Made by a program: the position numbers and the translations under genes | Assembly (NCBI GenBank): GCA_037447655.1 | Contig: JBBHKE010001005.1 | Span: forward strand, 1 to 20,000 | Source of the DNA: Zygnema cylindricum | Taxonomy: Eukaryota > Streptophyta > Zygnematophyceae > Zygnematales > Zygnemataceae | DNA: 20,000 bases | Direction of reading: 5' to 3' | Notes under the pieces: generated by a model | Database searches by the model: none | Told to the model about the DNA's origin: nothing | Seen by the model: only the letters and a program-made list of their open reading frames with translations | Part shown: piece by piece, positions 1 through 8,122 of the stretch | Layout: each line of letters starts with the position of its first letter | How positions within the stretch are numbered: position 1 is the stretch's first letter

Positions 1-128
1 TTGTGAGAAACACAGCATCGTGACGAGGGCTCAAAAGGGAAAATTACAATTAAGCCCGGAGAAGGAGGAGTATATCGAAAAAACGGTGGCTTACTATATG
101 GGAGTGTTACGACGGGGATTTTTATCGG

Positions 129-309
129 GTAAGCTTTGTTCTTTTCTAAAATTCATTGATTTGTGTTGAATATATGTTACATCAATTATATTTTATGTTT
201 TTGACGACGGTTGCAAATGCAAAAACGTAAATGAAAAACATTGCCCCTACCAACATACTTATTTGTGTTGTGTTATTTGTTTCTTTTTTACACGTTTTTG
301 TGATTTTAG
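129..309 (+). other. Predicted intron 1 of the transposase relic
   Basis: The stretch starts GTAAGC at 129 and ends TTTTAG at 309 after a T-rich tract. Removing it joins the open frame of 2-128 to the frame carrying the first catalytic Asp, with a split Gly codon. The family often has more residues between these two blocks, so part of the coding region may be missing. Confidence 0.55.
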
Positions 310-560
310 GTCAGTTCAACAACGATTTAGTTGAAAACATGGACAAGACCCACGTCATTGTAAATATGGAAAATAAGAAGACGTTGGGTTTCGCGGGGAC
401 GAGGTGCTTAAATACGCGGACATTGCGGGCGGCGGGGAGTCGATGACCTTGATGGTACGACTCACGGGCGGAGTGAACGCCCAAATTGAATCTCCAGTGT
501 TGATCTTCGCCAACAAACTTCAGGGTTATCCGATAAAGGGCATCCTCGGTGACATACCAG

Positions 561-775
561 GTGTGTTTCCTTTCATTTGTGTTTCAATCATCGTAAAAGT
601 TGACTCTATTATCTCCCTCTTTCTCCCTTGTATACCAAACCAAAACTAATGCTTATTCCCTATACCCTTCTCACACCCTCTCTCCCTCTCCCTCTTCTAC
701 CCTGCGCCTCTTTCCCTCTCCCTTCGCCTCTCCCATCTCCCTCATGTAACTCCCTCCCTCTTTCTCTTTTGTAAG
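561..775 (+). other. Predicted intron 2 of the transposase relic, pyrimidine-rich
   Basis: GT at 561 follows the codons for GDIP, and AG at 774-775 precedes the codons for VYCRTGPKGW. Both flanks are adjacent in intact relatives, where a PGV/PGVxYRTGPKGW-type junction is usual. The intron is dominated by CTCCCT-like sequence at 661-770, the complement of the GGGAGA motif that makes up the satellite at 3065-4320. Confidence 0.65.
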
Positions 776-1477
776 AGTTTATTGTCGTACCGGTCCTAAA
801 GGTTGGAATGACAAGACAGTCTTCCCGCAATGGATTGCAGAGCCGCGGTCATACCAAAGAGATCGTGATGGCCGACATAAGGTTATATTTGTGGACAATT
901 GTGGCGGGCACAATATGTCCGAGGAGTTGAACATTGCTTTACTCGCAAAGAGGACAAACCTACATTTTTTCCCACCTTGTGCAACTCATCTAGTGCAACC
1001 CGCCAATTCATTTGTTATTTCGAAAATCAAGGAGGTGTGGTCTAGAAAATGGGAGGATTGGAAAATGAAGGGGGTAGAGAGTCATAAGTGAACCTTACCT
1101 AGGGGCAAAAAATGGTCGGGTAAGTTACTTGGACCGGGGAAACAATTTTTCTTGAAGTTGGCTCGCGATTCAATTCGCGAGGTAAATGAAATGAAGGACA
1201 AGAATGGGATGGGGTATGCACGGAAGGCGATGATCCAATGTGGATTGTCATTAAAGGATGAAAAATGTGAGGAGAGTATGCTTACGCAAGACTTGCAAGT
1301 CATAATTGTGAAATGGCGAAACCATTTCGACGGCGACGAGGTGCCACCTCTTTCGGCTCGCGCTCGGATTTACTCCAACTCCTTCGAGAGGCCGACATTC
1401 AAGAGGATGAACCTAGTCATGACGAAGACTTAGAGGACTACAATGATTTTGAGGCACTTTATAGTCAGGTGATTTAA

Positions 1478-1767
1478 TTAGGAGAGGTGGTAAAATGGAT
1501 AATGGGAGTTTGCAAAAAAAATTAGCAAGTGTGGATTTGTTTAGTTTTTTTTTTGTAGTTTTATATTGGTAGTTTAATATTCGTACTTTTCTTTTATTGC
1601 AGTATGCAATATACATTGTTATTTTTTTTTTACGTTGAATATTATATCTCCCTCTTTGTTTTTTTGTTTTTATATTTTGTCTACGCAAGTTGAATGGCCA
1701 AAATAATGGATGAAATGTATTTGTAGTGATGGTGTAAAAACGTATCCTAAATTGCAGTGTCATTCTA
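1478..1767. other. AT-rich stretch without a recognisable gene
   Basis: T-rich sequence downstream of the transposase relic. It probably contains the old 3' untranslated or terminal part of that element, but I could not identify a terminal inverted repeat. Confidence 0.4.
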
Positions 1768-2285
1768 CCATTTAACAACAACACATTGTCGTCGCTGATT
1801 GGCCGAATATGAAATATACCATTCATCGACGACATAGCTTCATCGCTGAATGGAAAAAGATATAGTATGCCAGAAAGATAACAACGATAAGAGTATCAGA
1901 GATATAAAGTAGAGAGGCCATTTGAGAGGAAGGGACAGAAAAATAAATAAAGAATGAGATAGTGACAGAGAAGAAATGAGAGAACTAAAAGGCTGAATTT
2001 TAAAGATGTAAAAAAAAAGTTTGAAACATAAAAACACAAGTTGGAGAATATGAGGACTTGAGGGACGGATAGTGTTGTTAAGGTAAATATTAACTAGAGA
2101 TGGAAAATAAAAGATAAATAATCATGGGATGAAGAAATAAGATCCGACTACTTGTGTCGACACAGTGTCGGTGCTGAATGGTGAAAAATTAAAAATGCCA
2201 TTCAGCGACGAGACATTCTCATCGTTGACTAGCAAGATAGAACAACATAACATTCAACGACGATACAGTCTCGTCGCTGACTATG
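1768..2285. repeat. Cluster of 35-bp palindromic repeats (subterminal-repeat-like)
   Basis: Four imperfect palindromes, each 35 bp, lie at 1768-1802, 1819-1853, 2198-2232 and 2251-2285. A half copy is at 2165-2181. The arms approximate CCATTCAGCGACGA and TCGTCGCTGAATGG. They occur as two pairs with start-to-start distances of 51 and 53 bp. GCGACGA/TCGTCGC arrays of this kind are common in subterminal regions of plant CACTA (En/Spm) elements, so these may be transposase-binding repeats of a decayed element. No CACTA terminus was seen next to them. Confidence 0.7.
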
Positions 2286-2534
2286 ATAAGGGAGAGAGAC
2301 TGAAAGTGAGATTGACTGAAATAAAATAAAAACTAAAATTAAAACAGGGTATAAAGAACAAAAATACAGAGAAAGAGAAAACAATCAAGTGTGCGTCAAG
2401 CAAAATACTTAACAATGCCAACACAATCCATCACATGTATCGCTTAACATTTATAAAACATGGATAAATAAAATTAGAGCAACCGTGATTGTAACAAGAT
2501 CAAAATGAATTACAATTATAGAATATTACAATAA
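2286..2534. other. AT-rich sequence, nothing recognised
   Basis: Purine- and A-rich sequence between the palindromes and the 84-bp duplication. No open frame or conserved motif stands out. Confidence 0.4.
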
Positions 2535-2702
2535 TACACTTAGAAATCAATTCAATGCTTTTCACTTAAGTATCACAAAGAGGTTCACCGCAATAAAAAA
2601 ACTATGTGTAAAACAAAATACACTTAGAAATCAATTCAATGTTTTTCACTTAAGCATCACAAAAAGGTTCACCGCAATAAAACAACGATATGTAAAACAA
2701 AA
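2535..2702. repeat. 84-bp direct tandem duplication
   Basis: Copy 1 is 2535-2618 and copy 2 is 2619-2702. Both start TACACTTAGAAATCAATTCA and share GGTTCACCGCAATAAAA. Only a few substitutions separate them, which suggests a fairly recent duplication compared with surrounding repeats. Confidence 0.9.
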
Positions 2703-3064
2703 TACCTATTTTTCATACGTAAATAAAATATCCTTCTACATGAACGAAAAGAACATCGTCAATAAAAATTATCCTTTGTAACAGATGATAATCTATTAAC
2801 CTTCTCTAACTCGTATACAAATCTGTTTGGAAGTCCTAATATTAAATGAAGTAAAAAAAACTCGATGATTTTCCCACAATCCATACGTGTGTTTCTCCAT
2901 CACATTCAGCGCACTGAACAAAATCCCGTGGCTACATCAAAGAAAAAAATACAACAATGGAGTTAGTTAAAAAAATTAGTGACATTTTTGTGTAATTTTA
3001 ATGCGGGGAGTAAATGAGAGAGGGAGAAACGAAAGGAGAAACCACTTAATTTTTAGTGTAGTGT
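2703..3064. other. AT-rich spacer with one possible minus-strand exon
   Basis: Mostly AT-rich. On the minus strand, a T-rich tract ending in TAG near 2933 is followed by an open frame containing DFVQCAECDGETHVWIVGK (about 2933-2850), then a stop. A CxxC pair and an acceptor-like site are the only support. No family is recognised. Confidence 0.2.
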
Positions 3065-4320
3065 ATGGGAGGGAGAGGGAAAGGGAGAGGGAGAGATAGA
3101 GGCAGATTGAGGGAGGGGGAGAGGGAGAGGGAGTGATAATGCGGCAGATGAGAGGGTGAGGGAAAGGGAAAGAGGGAGGGAGAGGGAGATACGAAGAGAG
3201 AGGGAAAGGGAGAGGGAGAGGGAGAGGGGAAGGGAGAGGGAAAGGGAGAGGGAGAGATAGAGGCAGATCGAGGGAGAGGGAGAGGGAGAGGGGGAGGGAG
3301 GTAATACGGCAGATGAGAGGGTGAGAGGGTGAGGGATAGGAAAAGGGAGAGGGGGTGGGAAAGGGAGAGGGAGAGGGAGTGAGAGAGAGTAGGGAAGGGA
3401 GAGGGAAAGAGAGAGGGAGAGGGAGATGGGAAGGGAGAGGAAAAGGGAGAGGGAGAGATAGAGGCAGATCGAGGGAGAGGGAGAGGGAGAGGGGGAGGGA
3501 GGTAATGCGACATATGAGAGGGTGAGAGGGTGAGGGAAAGGAAAAGGAAGAGGGGGAGGGAAAGGGAGAGGGAGAGGGAGTGAGAGAGAGTAGGGAAGGG
3601 AGAGGAAAAGAGAGAGGGAGAGGGAGATGGGAAGGGAGAGGGAAAGAGAGAGGGAGAGGGAGATGGCAAGGGAGAGGGAAAGAGAGAGGGAGAGGGAGAT
3701 GGGAAGGGAGAGGGAAAGAGAGAGGGAGAGAGAGATGGGAAGGGAAAGGGAAAGGGAGAGGGGAAGAGAGAGGGAAAGGGAGAGGGAGAGATAGAGGCAG
3801 ATCAAGGGAGGGAGAGAGGGAGAGGGAGAGGGGGAGGGAGGTAATGCGGCAGATGAGAGGGTGAGAGGGTGAGGGATAGGAAAAGGGAGAGGGGGAGGGA
3901 AAGTGAGATGAAGAGGGAGTGAGAGAGAGTAGGGAAGGGAGAGGGAAAAAGAAAGGGAGAGGGAGATGGGAAGGGAGAGGGAAAGAGAGAGGGAGAGGAA
4001 GATGGGAAGGGAGAGGGAAAGAGATAAGGAGAGGGAGATGGGAAGGGAGAGGGAAAGGGAGAGGGGAAGGGATAGGGAAAGAGAGAGGGAGAGGGAGAGG
4101 GGAAGGGAGAGGGAAAGGTATAGGGAGAGAGAGATAATGTAGCAAATGAGAGGGTGAGGGATAGGGAAAGGGAGAGGGGAAGGGAGAGGGAAAAGGAGAG
4201 GGAGAGGGAGTGAGAGAGAGTAGGGAAGGGAGAGGGAAAGAGTTAGAGAGAAGGAGAGGGGAAAGAGAGGAAAAGGGAGAGGGAATAGAGATAGATTAAT
4301 AGGGAGAGAGAAAAATAGAG
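3065..4320. repeat. Nested GGGAGA polypurine satellite (36-bp subunit, ~200-340-bp higher-order unit)
   Basis: The plus strand is almost entirely A and G. An exact 36-bp period runs with GGGAAGGG at 3593, 3629, 3665, 3701 and 3737, and again at 3932, 3968, 4004 and 4040. A larger unit is marked by TGAGAGAGAGTAGGG at 3380, 3581, 3920 and 4211 and by AGATAGAGGCAGAT near 3094, 3255, 3456 and 3789. Much of the variation in the larger unit matches the number of 36-bp subunits. Runs of GGG at short spacing suit G-quadruplexes, and the purine/pyrimidine asymmetry suits triplex or R-loop formation. Long Ser/Pro/Leu or Arg/Gly/Glu frames exist only because stop codons need T on this strand or lack the right composition on the other. 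Confidence 0.93.
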
Positions 4321-4650
4321 AGAGCGGGCATAAAGGAGAAGGAGCACGTTTTAAAATACCGTCAAAAAGAAAAGAGGGTGATTAGCATACGTAGGTTCGG
4401 ATGAAAAGGGAGGGGGAAAGAGATGCGGAGGCAATATTGAGGGAAATGGATGGATTTCACACACGATGAGGGAGAAGGAGAGGCCATATGCGAATGCGAT
4501 TACATAGAAGTGAAATGATGGTGGCGGCAGTATCTTTGCTTGCTCCTCATGAAACGAAGGAGATGCTTCCTCATGAAACGAAAGAGATCTGTTGTTCGCC
4601 GAAATGACGGCGCAGCGTCAGATCGCTAAAAAATAAAAAATAAAATGGTT
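4321..4650. other. Purine-rich to mixed flank with a 24-bp tandem repeat
   Basis: The purine bias fades out here. CCTCATGAAACGAA occurs at 4545 and 4569, a 24-bp direct repeat. No gene is recognised. Confidence 0.5.
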
Positions 4651-4654
4651 GGTT

Positions 4655-4806
4655 GTGATTGGTCCAAAAAGTGATCCAATTTTTTGTGGATAGTCTGCAT
4701 TTGGCGTTATTTCGACCCAAATATCATCAACGCCAAATGTTGTATTTTATTCTATTTGTTTTAAGCGTTGATTGTAATTTGTGGACCATTTGTCACTTTG
4801 GCCCCT
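4655..4806. repeat. Possible small inverted-repeat (MITE-like) element
   Basis: GGTCCAAAAAGTGATCCAAT near 4660 resembles the reverse complement of GGACCATTTGTCACTTTGGC near 4785-4804. Inside lies a perfect 11-bp inverted repeat, CATTTGGCGTT at 4698-4708 and AACGCCAAATG at 4729-4739. The shape suggests a MITE, but no target duplication was found. Confidence 0.4.
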
Positions 4807-5220
4807 TATTAACGTATACATTCATTCTAATTGATGGTGAAAGGACATGTAAGTACCATAATAGAATAAACATTTACGGTAAATTCGTTTGTTTTTGACG
4901 CTAATTGGACACAAACCATGTTATAGTGTTCATTTAAACTGAAGAACAAAAAATCACATGAAGTAAGAGTTTGCTGTTTGAAGACGTTGTATGTGGGCGT
5001 GCAACAACACACAGTTCACTTCTTTAACTGAAAGATCATGACTTCCCACATGCTTAAGTAATTTATATTCACACTGCAAAATTCGGCGATTGTAGGAGAA
5101 TGTGTTTGAACGCGGTTTTTGGCTACGAGGCTGAACCCATTTTTTTAGCGCATTTTGGTATGTATGCGCGTGTAATTTAAAAATCAAGTTATTAAATTTC
5201 AATTAAAAAGGTACATTTAT
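4807..5220. other. AT-rich sequence, nothing recognised
   Basis: Short open frames on both strands overlap each other and match no family I know. I see no clear repeat. Confidence 0.4.
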
Positions 5221-5244
5221 GTACGGTCTAACATCGACCGTACA
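5220..5244. repeat. Short perfect inverted repeat
   Basis: TGTACGGTC and GACCGTACA flank a 7-base loop. It sits just left of the inverted-repeat cluster at 5381-5810 and shares its GTACACC-type word. Confidence 0.6.
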
Positions 5245-5380
5245 CCACACTATTTAGATATTAATGTACTTTCGTTATTTACGCTATTTTGTACAGAACC
5301 TTAATTAAGGTAAAAGTAAAATTAAAATCATGTATGCTATTTGAGGAAAAAAAAATTAAGAACCCAAATTAGTGACATTG

Positions 5381-5406
5381 ACACTAATAACGATGCGCGG
5401 TGTACA
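5381..5406. repeat. Additional inverted copy of the foldback terminal motif
   Basis: ACACTAATAACGATGCGCGG followed by TGTAC is the reverse-orientation version of the foldback arm and lies just outside its left end. With 5420-5445 it forms a hairpin of about 65 bp. Further copies of the same motif are at 5783-5806 and 15533-15557. Confidence 0.6.
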
Positions 5407-5415
5407 TTGCTACAC

Positions 5416-5642
5416 TACAGTACACCGTGTATCGCTATTAATTTTAACAATTTTGCCACTTAAAAACATCTTTTCTCTATACACACTTGTCCGATTTTCA
5501 ATTTGAGCCGCCAATCGGAAGCCGAGAATTTTAAATTTCAGTCGCAACCATCAAATCCACAATCCACCAAGTGTGTACGGAGAAAAGATGTTTTAAGTGG
5601 CGAAAAAAACAGTTACACTAATAGCGATTCACGGCGTAGTGT
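5416..5642. mobile_element. Foldback/MITE-like element with ~75-bp inverted arms
   Basis: The left arm (about 5416-5492) and right arm (about 5568-5642) are inverted copies. Matching blocks include CCGTGTATCGCTATTA against the complement of TAATAGCGATTCACGG, and CACTTAAAAACATCTTTTCT against the complement of AGAAAAGATGTTTTAAGTG. The ends carry CACTAC followed closely by a (G/A)CCGTG word, a CACTA-like start. About 75 bp separate the arms. There is no transposase inside; the short frame at 5503-5688 lies mostly within the arms and is not a credible gene. It is best read as a non-autonomous DNA transposon. Confidence 0.75.
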
Positions 5643-6052
5643 TTTGTATCGTAAAAAAGTTATCGCGATAACCCAAAACGATAACTGATAATTTCCACTT
5701 ATCGAACGGTGAGGGGGTCCCGATATATCGTTACGGAACGAGCAAATTTTATATCGCCAATAAGTGTCGAAAATAGAGAATACTACACCGCGAATCGCAA
5801 TTAACGTTAATCACGCTAATGCGGCGCCCCAAAATTTTAACCCTAATTCTTAAATAGAGTGATTAAAAAACCCTAAAAACCAAATTAGAGTGACTGATTT
5901 CCATCAAGATCCCCAAACTCCCAATTAGCATTAATCACACTAATTGTTCTTTAACACTAAATATTAGTTAACGCTCGGCGTATGCCATAGTACTTTACAA
6001 AATGTCGTACTATATTTCACACATTACATTGCATGGCATGCCACGTCATGGC
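5643..6052. other. AT-rich spacer with one more foldback-type arm
   Basis: TACACCGCGAATCGCAATTA at about 5784 is another copy of the foldback arm. The rest is AT-rich with repeated ATTAATCAC words. It ends at the left border of the retrotransposon array. No gene is seen. Confidence 0.5.
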
Positions 6053-6102
6053 TGTTGGAGGTGGATTAGCAGAAGCCATGAAATTGTACACAAGAGAAAA
6101 AT
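6053..6102 (-). repeat. Truncated LTR at the left edge of the array
   Basis: The sequence starts TGTTGGAGGTGG and follows the first 50 bp of the two full LTRs, then breaks off and runs within about 20 bp into the pol end of unit A. About 600 bp of LTR, including the purine-tract border, is missing. Its clean TGTTGGAGG start shows the ancestral LTR terminus, which reads TATTAGAGG and TATTGGAGG in the other copies. Confidence 0.8.
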
Positions 6103-6130
6103 TTAGAATGAAAACAAGAGAAAAGGAAAT

Positions 6131-7086
6131 TTAGCCAAGAGGAAAAGGAAGACAAAGGCCAGAGGAGAGGAGGTGCTGCTCAAAGTGAGGGCGATGAAGA
6201 GCCTTGGTGAGATAATCGGCCACTTGGTCGACAGATTTGACATAAAAAACTGGAGAGTGCCATCTTCGACCCGCTCCCGAGAGTAATAATACTGAACGTC
6301 GATGTGCTTCGTCCGCTTGTAGTGAACTGGATTGCGGATCAAAGCAAGAGCTCCCTCGAAATCGGAAAAGATAGGAGTAGGGGCTAAAGGGGGAAATCCA
6401 AGAATTGGAAAGTAGAGTCCGAAGCCAGACAGCTTCATTGGTGGCGTGACAAGCAGCCATATATTCCGCCTCAGTGCTTGAGCATGCAGTGGTAGGCTCC
6501 TTTCTGCATGACCAAGAGATAAGACCATTGCCCAAAAAGAAGCACAAGCCAGTGGCGGAACGGCGTAAAAGCTCATCTTGTGCCCAATTTGAATCAACAA
6601 AACCCGTAAGAGTACTAGAGCCAGAGGAAGAATATGTAAGACAAAGAGTTTTAGTGCCCTGTAGATAACGACACGTTTGGCTGCAGCAAGATGATCAAGA
6701 GAAGGACGTTGGAGGAATTGACTGAGTTTAGTGACTGCAGAACGGGTGGCCTGCATGGCGTACATAAGGGCTCCGATCATCGAGCGATAAGTGGAATAGA
6801 GGGAGGGAGAGAGAAGAGAATCAGTGGAAGGGAGGAGAAGGGCACTGGCATCTAAAAGAGTGGAAAAGGAAGAGAAGTCTACCATGCCAAAGCGTTCCAA
6901 AAGATTAGAGATAAATGTCTCTTGAGAGAGAGAGAGGGTGCGAGCAAAGCGGTTACGAGAAACTTGAATGCCCAAAGAATAAATGAGCTCACCTAGATTG
7001 GCCATGTCAAAATGGGTTTGAAAAAGAGATTTGACAATAGGGATTTCAGAGAGCAAAGGATCAACAAGAAGTAGATCATCGACAAA
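6131..7086 (-). pseudogene. Unit A: reverse transcriptase C-terminal part and RNase H, frameshifted
   Basis: This end of copia pol copies RNA into DNA and degrades the template. The RT active site AIFVDDLLLV has its two Asp codons at 7075-7080. The thumb/connection region follows, with LGELIYSLGIQVS and LLERFGM. A 4-bp loss relative to unit B near 6670 shifts the frame in KRV-x-RYLQGTK, and a small deletion removes residues before TKLSQFLQRPS. RNase H keeps the SSTEAEYMAA glutamate block and the typical C-terminal KSVDQVADYLTKAL, ending at TAA 6131-6133. A further frameshift separates them. The domain order equals that of unit B, and the decay shows it is not functional. Confidence 0.88.
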
Positions 7087-7851
7087 GATGGCAACAATGA
7101 TCAAGGAGGTGCCAGAGCCGCGAGAGTAAATGCTAAAATCAGCATCAATTCAGGTAAATCCTTCTTTCCGCATAATAGCATCTATAGTATGGTTCCATAT
7201 ACGAGGGGATTGTTTTAATCTATAAATTGTTTTAATGAGATGGCAAACCAAATGCTCAGATCGAGGTGAAATATAACCCTCATGCTGATGCATGTAAATG
7301 TCCTCCAACACGATCCCATTTAAGAAGGCATTCTTAACATCCATCTGATGAACATGATTTGTTCAGCAGCTAAAGCAAGTAAAGTGCGGATAGATGTCAA
7401 CCATGCAACTGGAGCAAAGGTTTCGGTAAAATCTATACCTTCGATTTGGGAAAAGCCCTTCGCCACCAAGCGAGCTTTGTATTTGTTCACGGATCCAACC
7501 GCTTTCTGTTTTAGACGGAAGACCCATTTTGAGCCGATTGCCTTTCGTCCAATGGGAAGGGGAACAAGATTCCATGTTTTGTTGGAAATTAAGGCGTTGA
7601 ATTCAACACCAGCGACAATTTTCCAAAGGGAGGCATCTGGACGTTTTAGGGCAGCTTTGAGAGAGAGAGGGGCTGAAATAAGAGAGGCAGAGGCCCTAGC
7701 CGAGTAAACGTAAGCAAGAGAGGCATGGCCTATGGAGGTAATAAGCCGAGAGGGGGGAGCACTAGGGCGTGCAGGGTTACGGCGAGGTAAAAGAGAGGGC
7801 TCAGAAAGAGGGGAAGTCTCAAGCTCGGGAGGTGAAGGTTTAAGAGGAGTA
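7087..7851 (-). pseudogene. Unit A: reverse transcriptase N-terminal part and linker, frameshifted
   Basis: Copia RT fingers and palm pieces are visible: MDVKNAFLNGIVLEDIYMHQ near 7344, then LVCHLIKTIYRLKQSPRIW, and upstream the KARLVAKGFSQIEG block in another frame near 7440-7490. Compared with unit B, a few bases are missing near 7350 and the frame is broken. The Ser/Pro-rich integrase-RT linker lies at about 7700-7851 and stops at a deletion junction, so protease and integrase are absent from this unit. Confidence 0.85.
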
Positions 7852-8122
7852 AAAGGATAGGAGGTTGTGAAATTCGTTTAAAATGGTCCCAAATCTTCTC
7901 GTGTTTGAAAAAATGCATGGCTGAAAATGACCAATCATAGAAGTTTTGGCCATCAAACTCTTGGATACTATTAGAAGTGGCATGGCCGGGCCCATAACTT
8001 ATTAGAGGTGGATTGGCAGAAGCCATGAAATTGTACACAAGAGAAAAATCAATGCATTGGAGAGAGAAATTGATTTGTATTTGGGATGATTTCATTAAGT
8101 GAGAAGAGTCACTTATATACAA
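7852..8122 (-). pseudogene. Unit A: gag N-terminus, starting inside the LTR and fused by deletion to the pol linker
   Basis: Gag would form the virus-like particle. The frame opens at ATG 8120-8122 within the LTR (MYISDSSHLMKSSQ), passes a second Met at 8024-8026 (MASANPPLISYGPGHA), crosses the putative primer site, and continues into the typical copia gag start IQEFDGQNFYDWSFSAM. The frame then runs through the deletion at 7852-7856 into non-native linker sequence as far as about 7730. The upstream Met is favoured because no other ATG occurs between it and the LTR TATA-like box. Gag from this point on, including the zinc knuckle, is gone. Confidence 0.75.
7988..7999 (-). other. Putative primer-binding site of unit A (tRNA-iMet anticodon-arm type)
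   Basis: The plus strand reads GGGCCCATAAC immediately left of the LTR with one base between. This equals the anticodon-arm sequence of eukaryotic initiator tRNA-Met, so the element RNA (minus strand) is complementary to it. Drosophila copia primes from such an internally cut tRNA-iMet. No CCA occurs in the leader that could pair with a normal tRNA 3' end. Confidence 0.65.

Larger units (their letters stand above)
1..1477 (+). pseudogene. DDE_1 superfamily (pogo/Tigger-like) transposase, broken, 5' end outside window
   Basis: A cut-and-paste transposase would bind element ends and cut DNA with an RNase H-fold catalytic centre. Exon-like blocks lie at 1-128, 310-560 and 776-1477. The first catalytic Asp region is NMDKTH near 340; the second is VDNCGGHN at 891-914, followed by FPPCATHLVQPANSF. 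The conserved QPAD of the family is QPAN here (codon 1005-1007), so the third acidic residue appears lost. Near 390 the frame changes, as if one base were missing. TGA at 1089-1091 interrupts the frame before the conserved block GPGKQFFLKLARDSIREVN. A further shift between about 1340 and 1380 moves the acidic C-terminal tail (EDEPSHDEDLEDYNDFEALY) to another frame, ending at TAA 1475-1477. The domain order and motifs match DDE_1 proteins I know from oomycetes and some plants. I am confident of the family, less so of the exact exon edges. Confidence 0.85.

Noticed and set aside
3593-3772. 36-bp repeat as a CRISPR array
   Set aside because: Units are contiguous with no unique spacers, and the sequence is low-complexity purine DNA in a eukaryotic context.
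2976-4145. 389-codon minus-strand ORF rich in Ser, Pro, Leu and Phe, and Arg/Gly/Glu ORFs on the plus strand
   Set aside because: The purine satellite lacks the bases needed for stop codons, three frames are open at once, and the repeats explain the peptide repeats.
7348-7707. 119-codon plus-strand ORF across unit A
   Set aside because: It is the antisense shadow of the RT coding region.
8026-8101. LTR border near 8101 with a conventional tRNA primer site
   Set aside because: No CCA is present, and the stub at 6053 shows the LTR starts TGTTGGAGG, placing the border at 8000.
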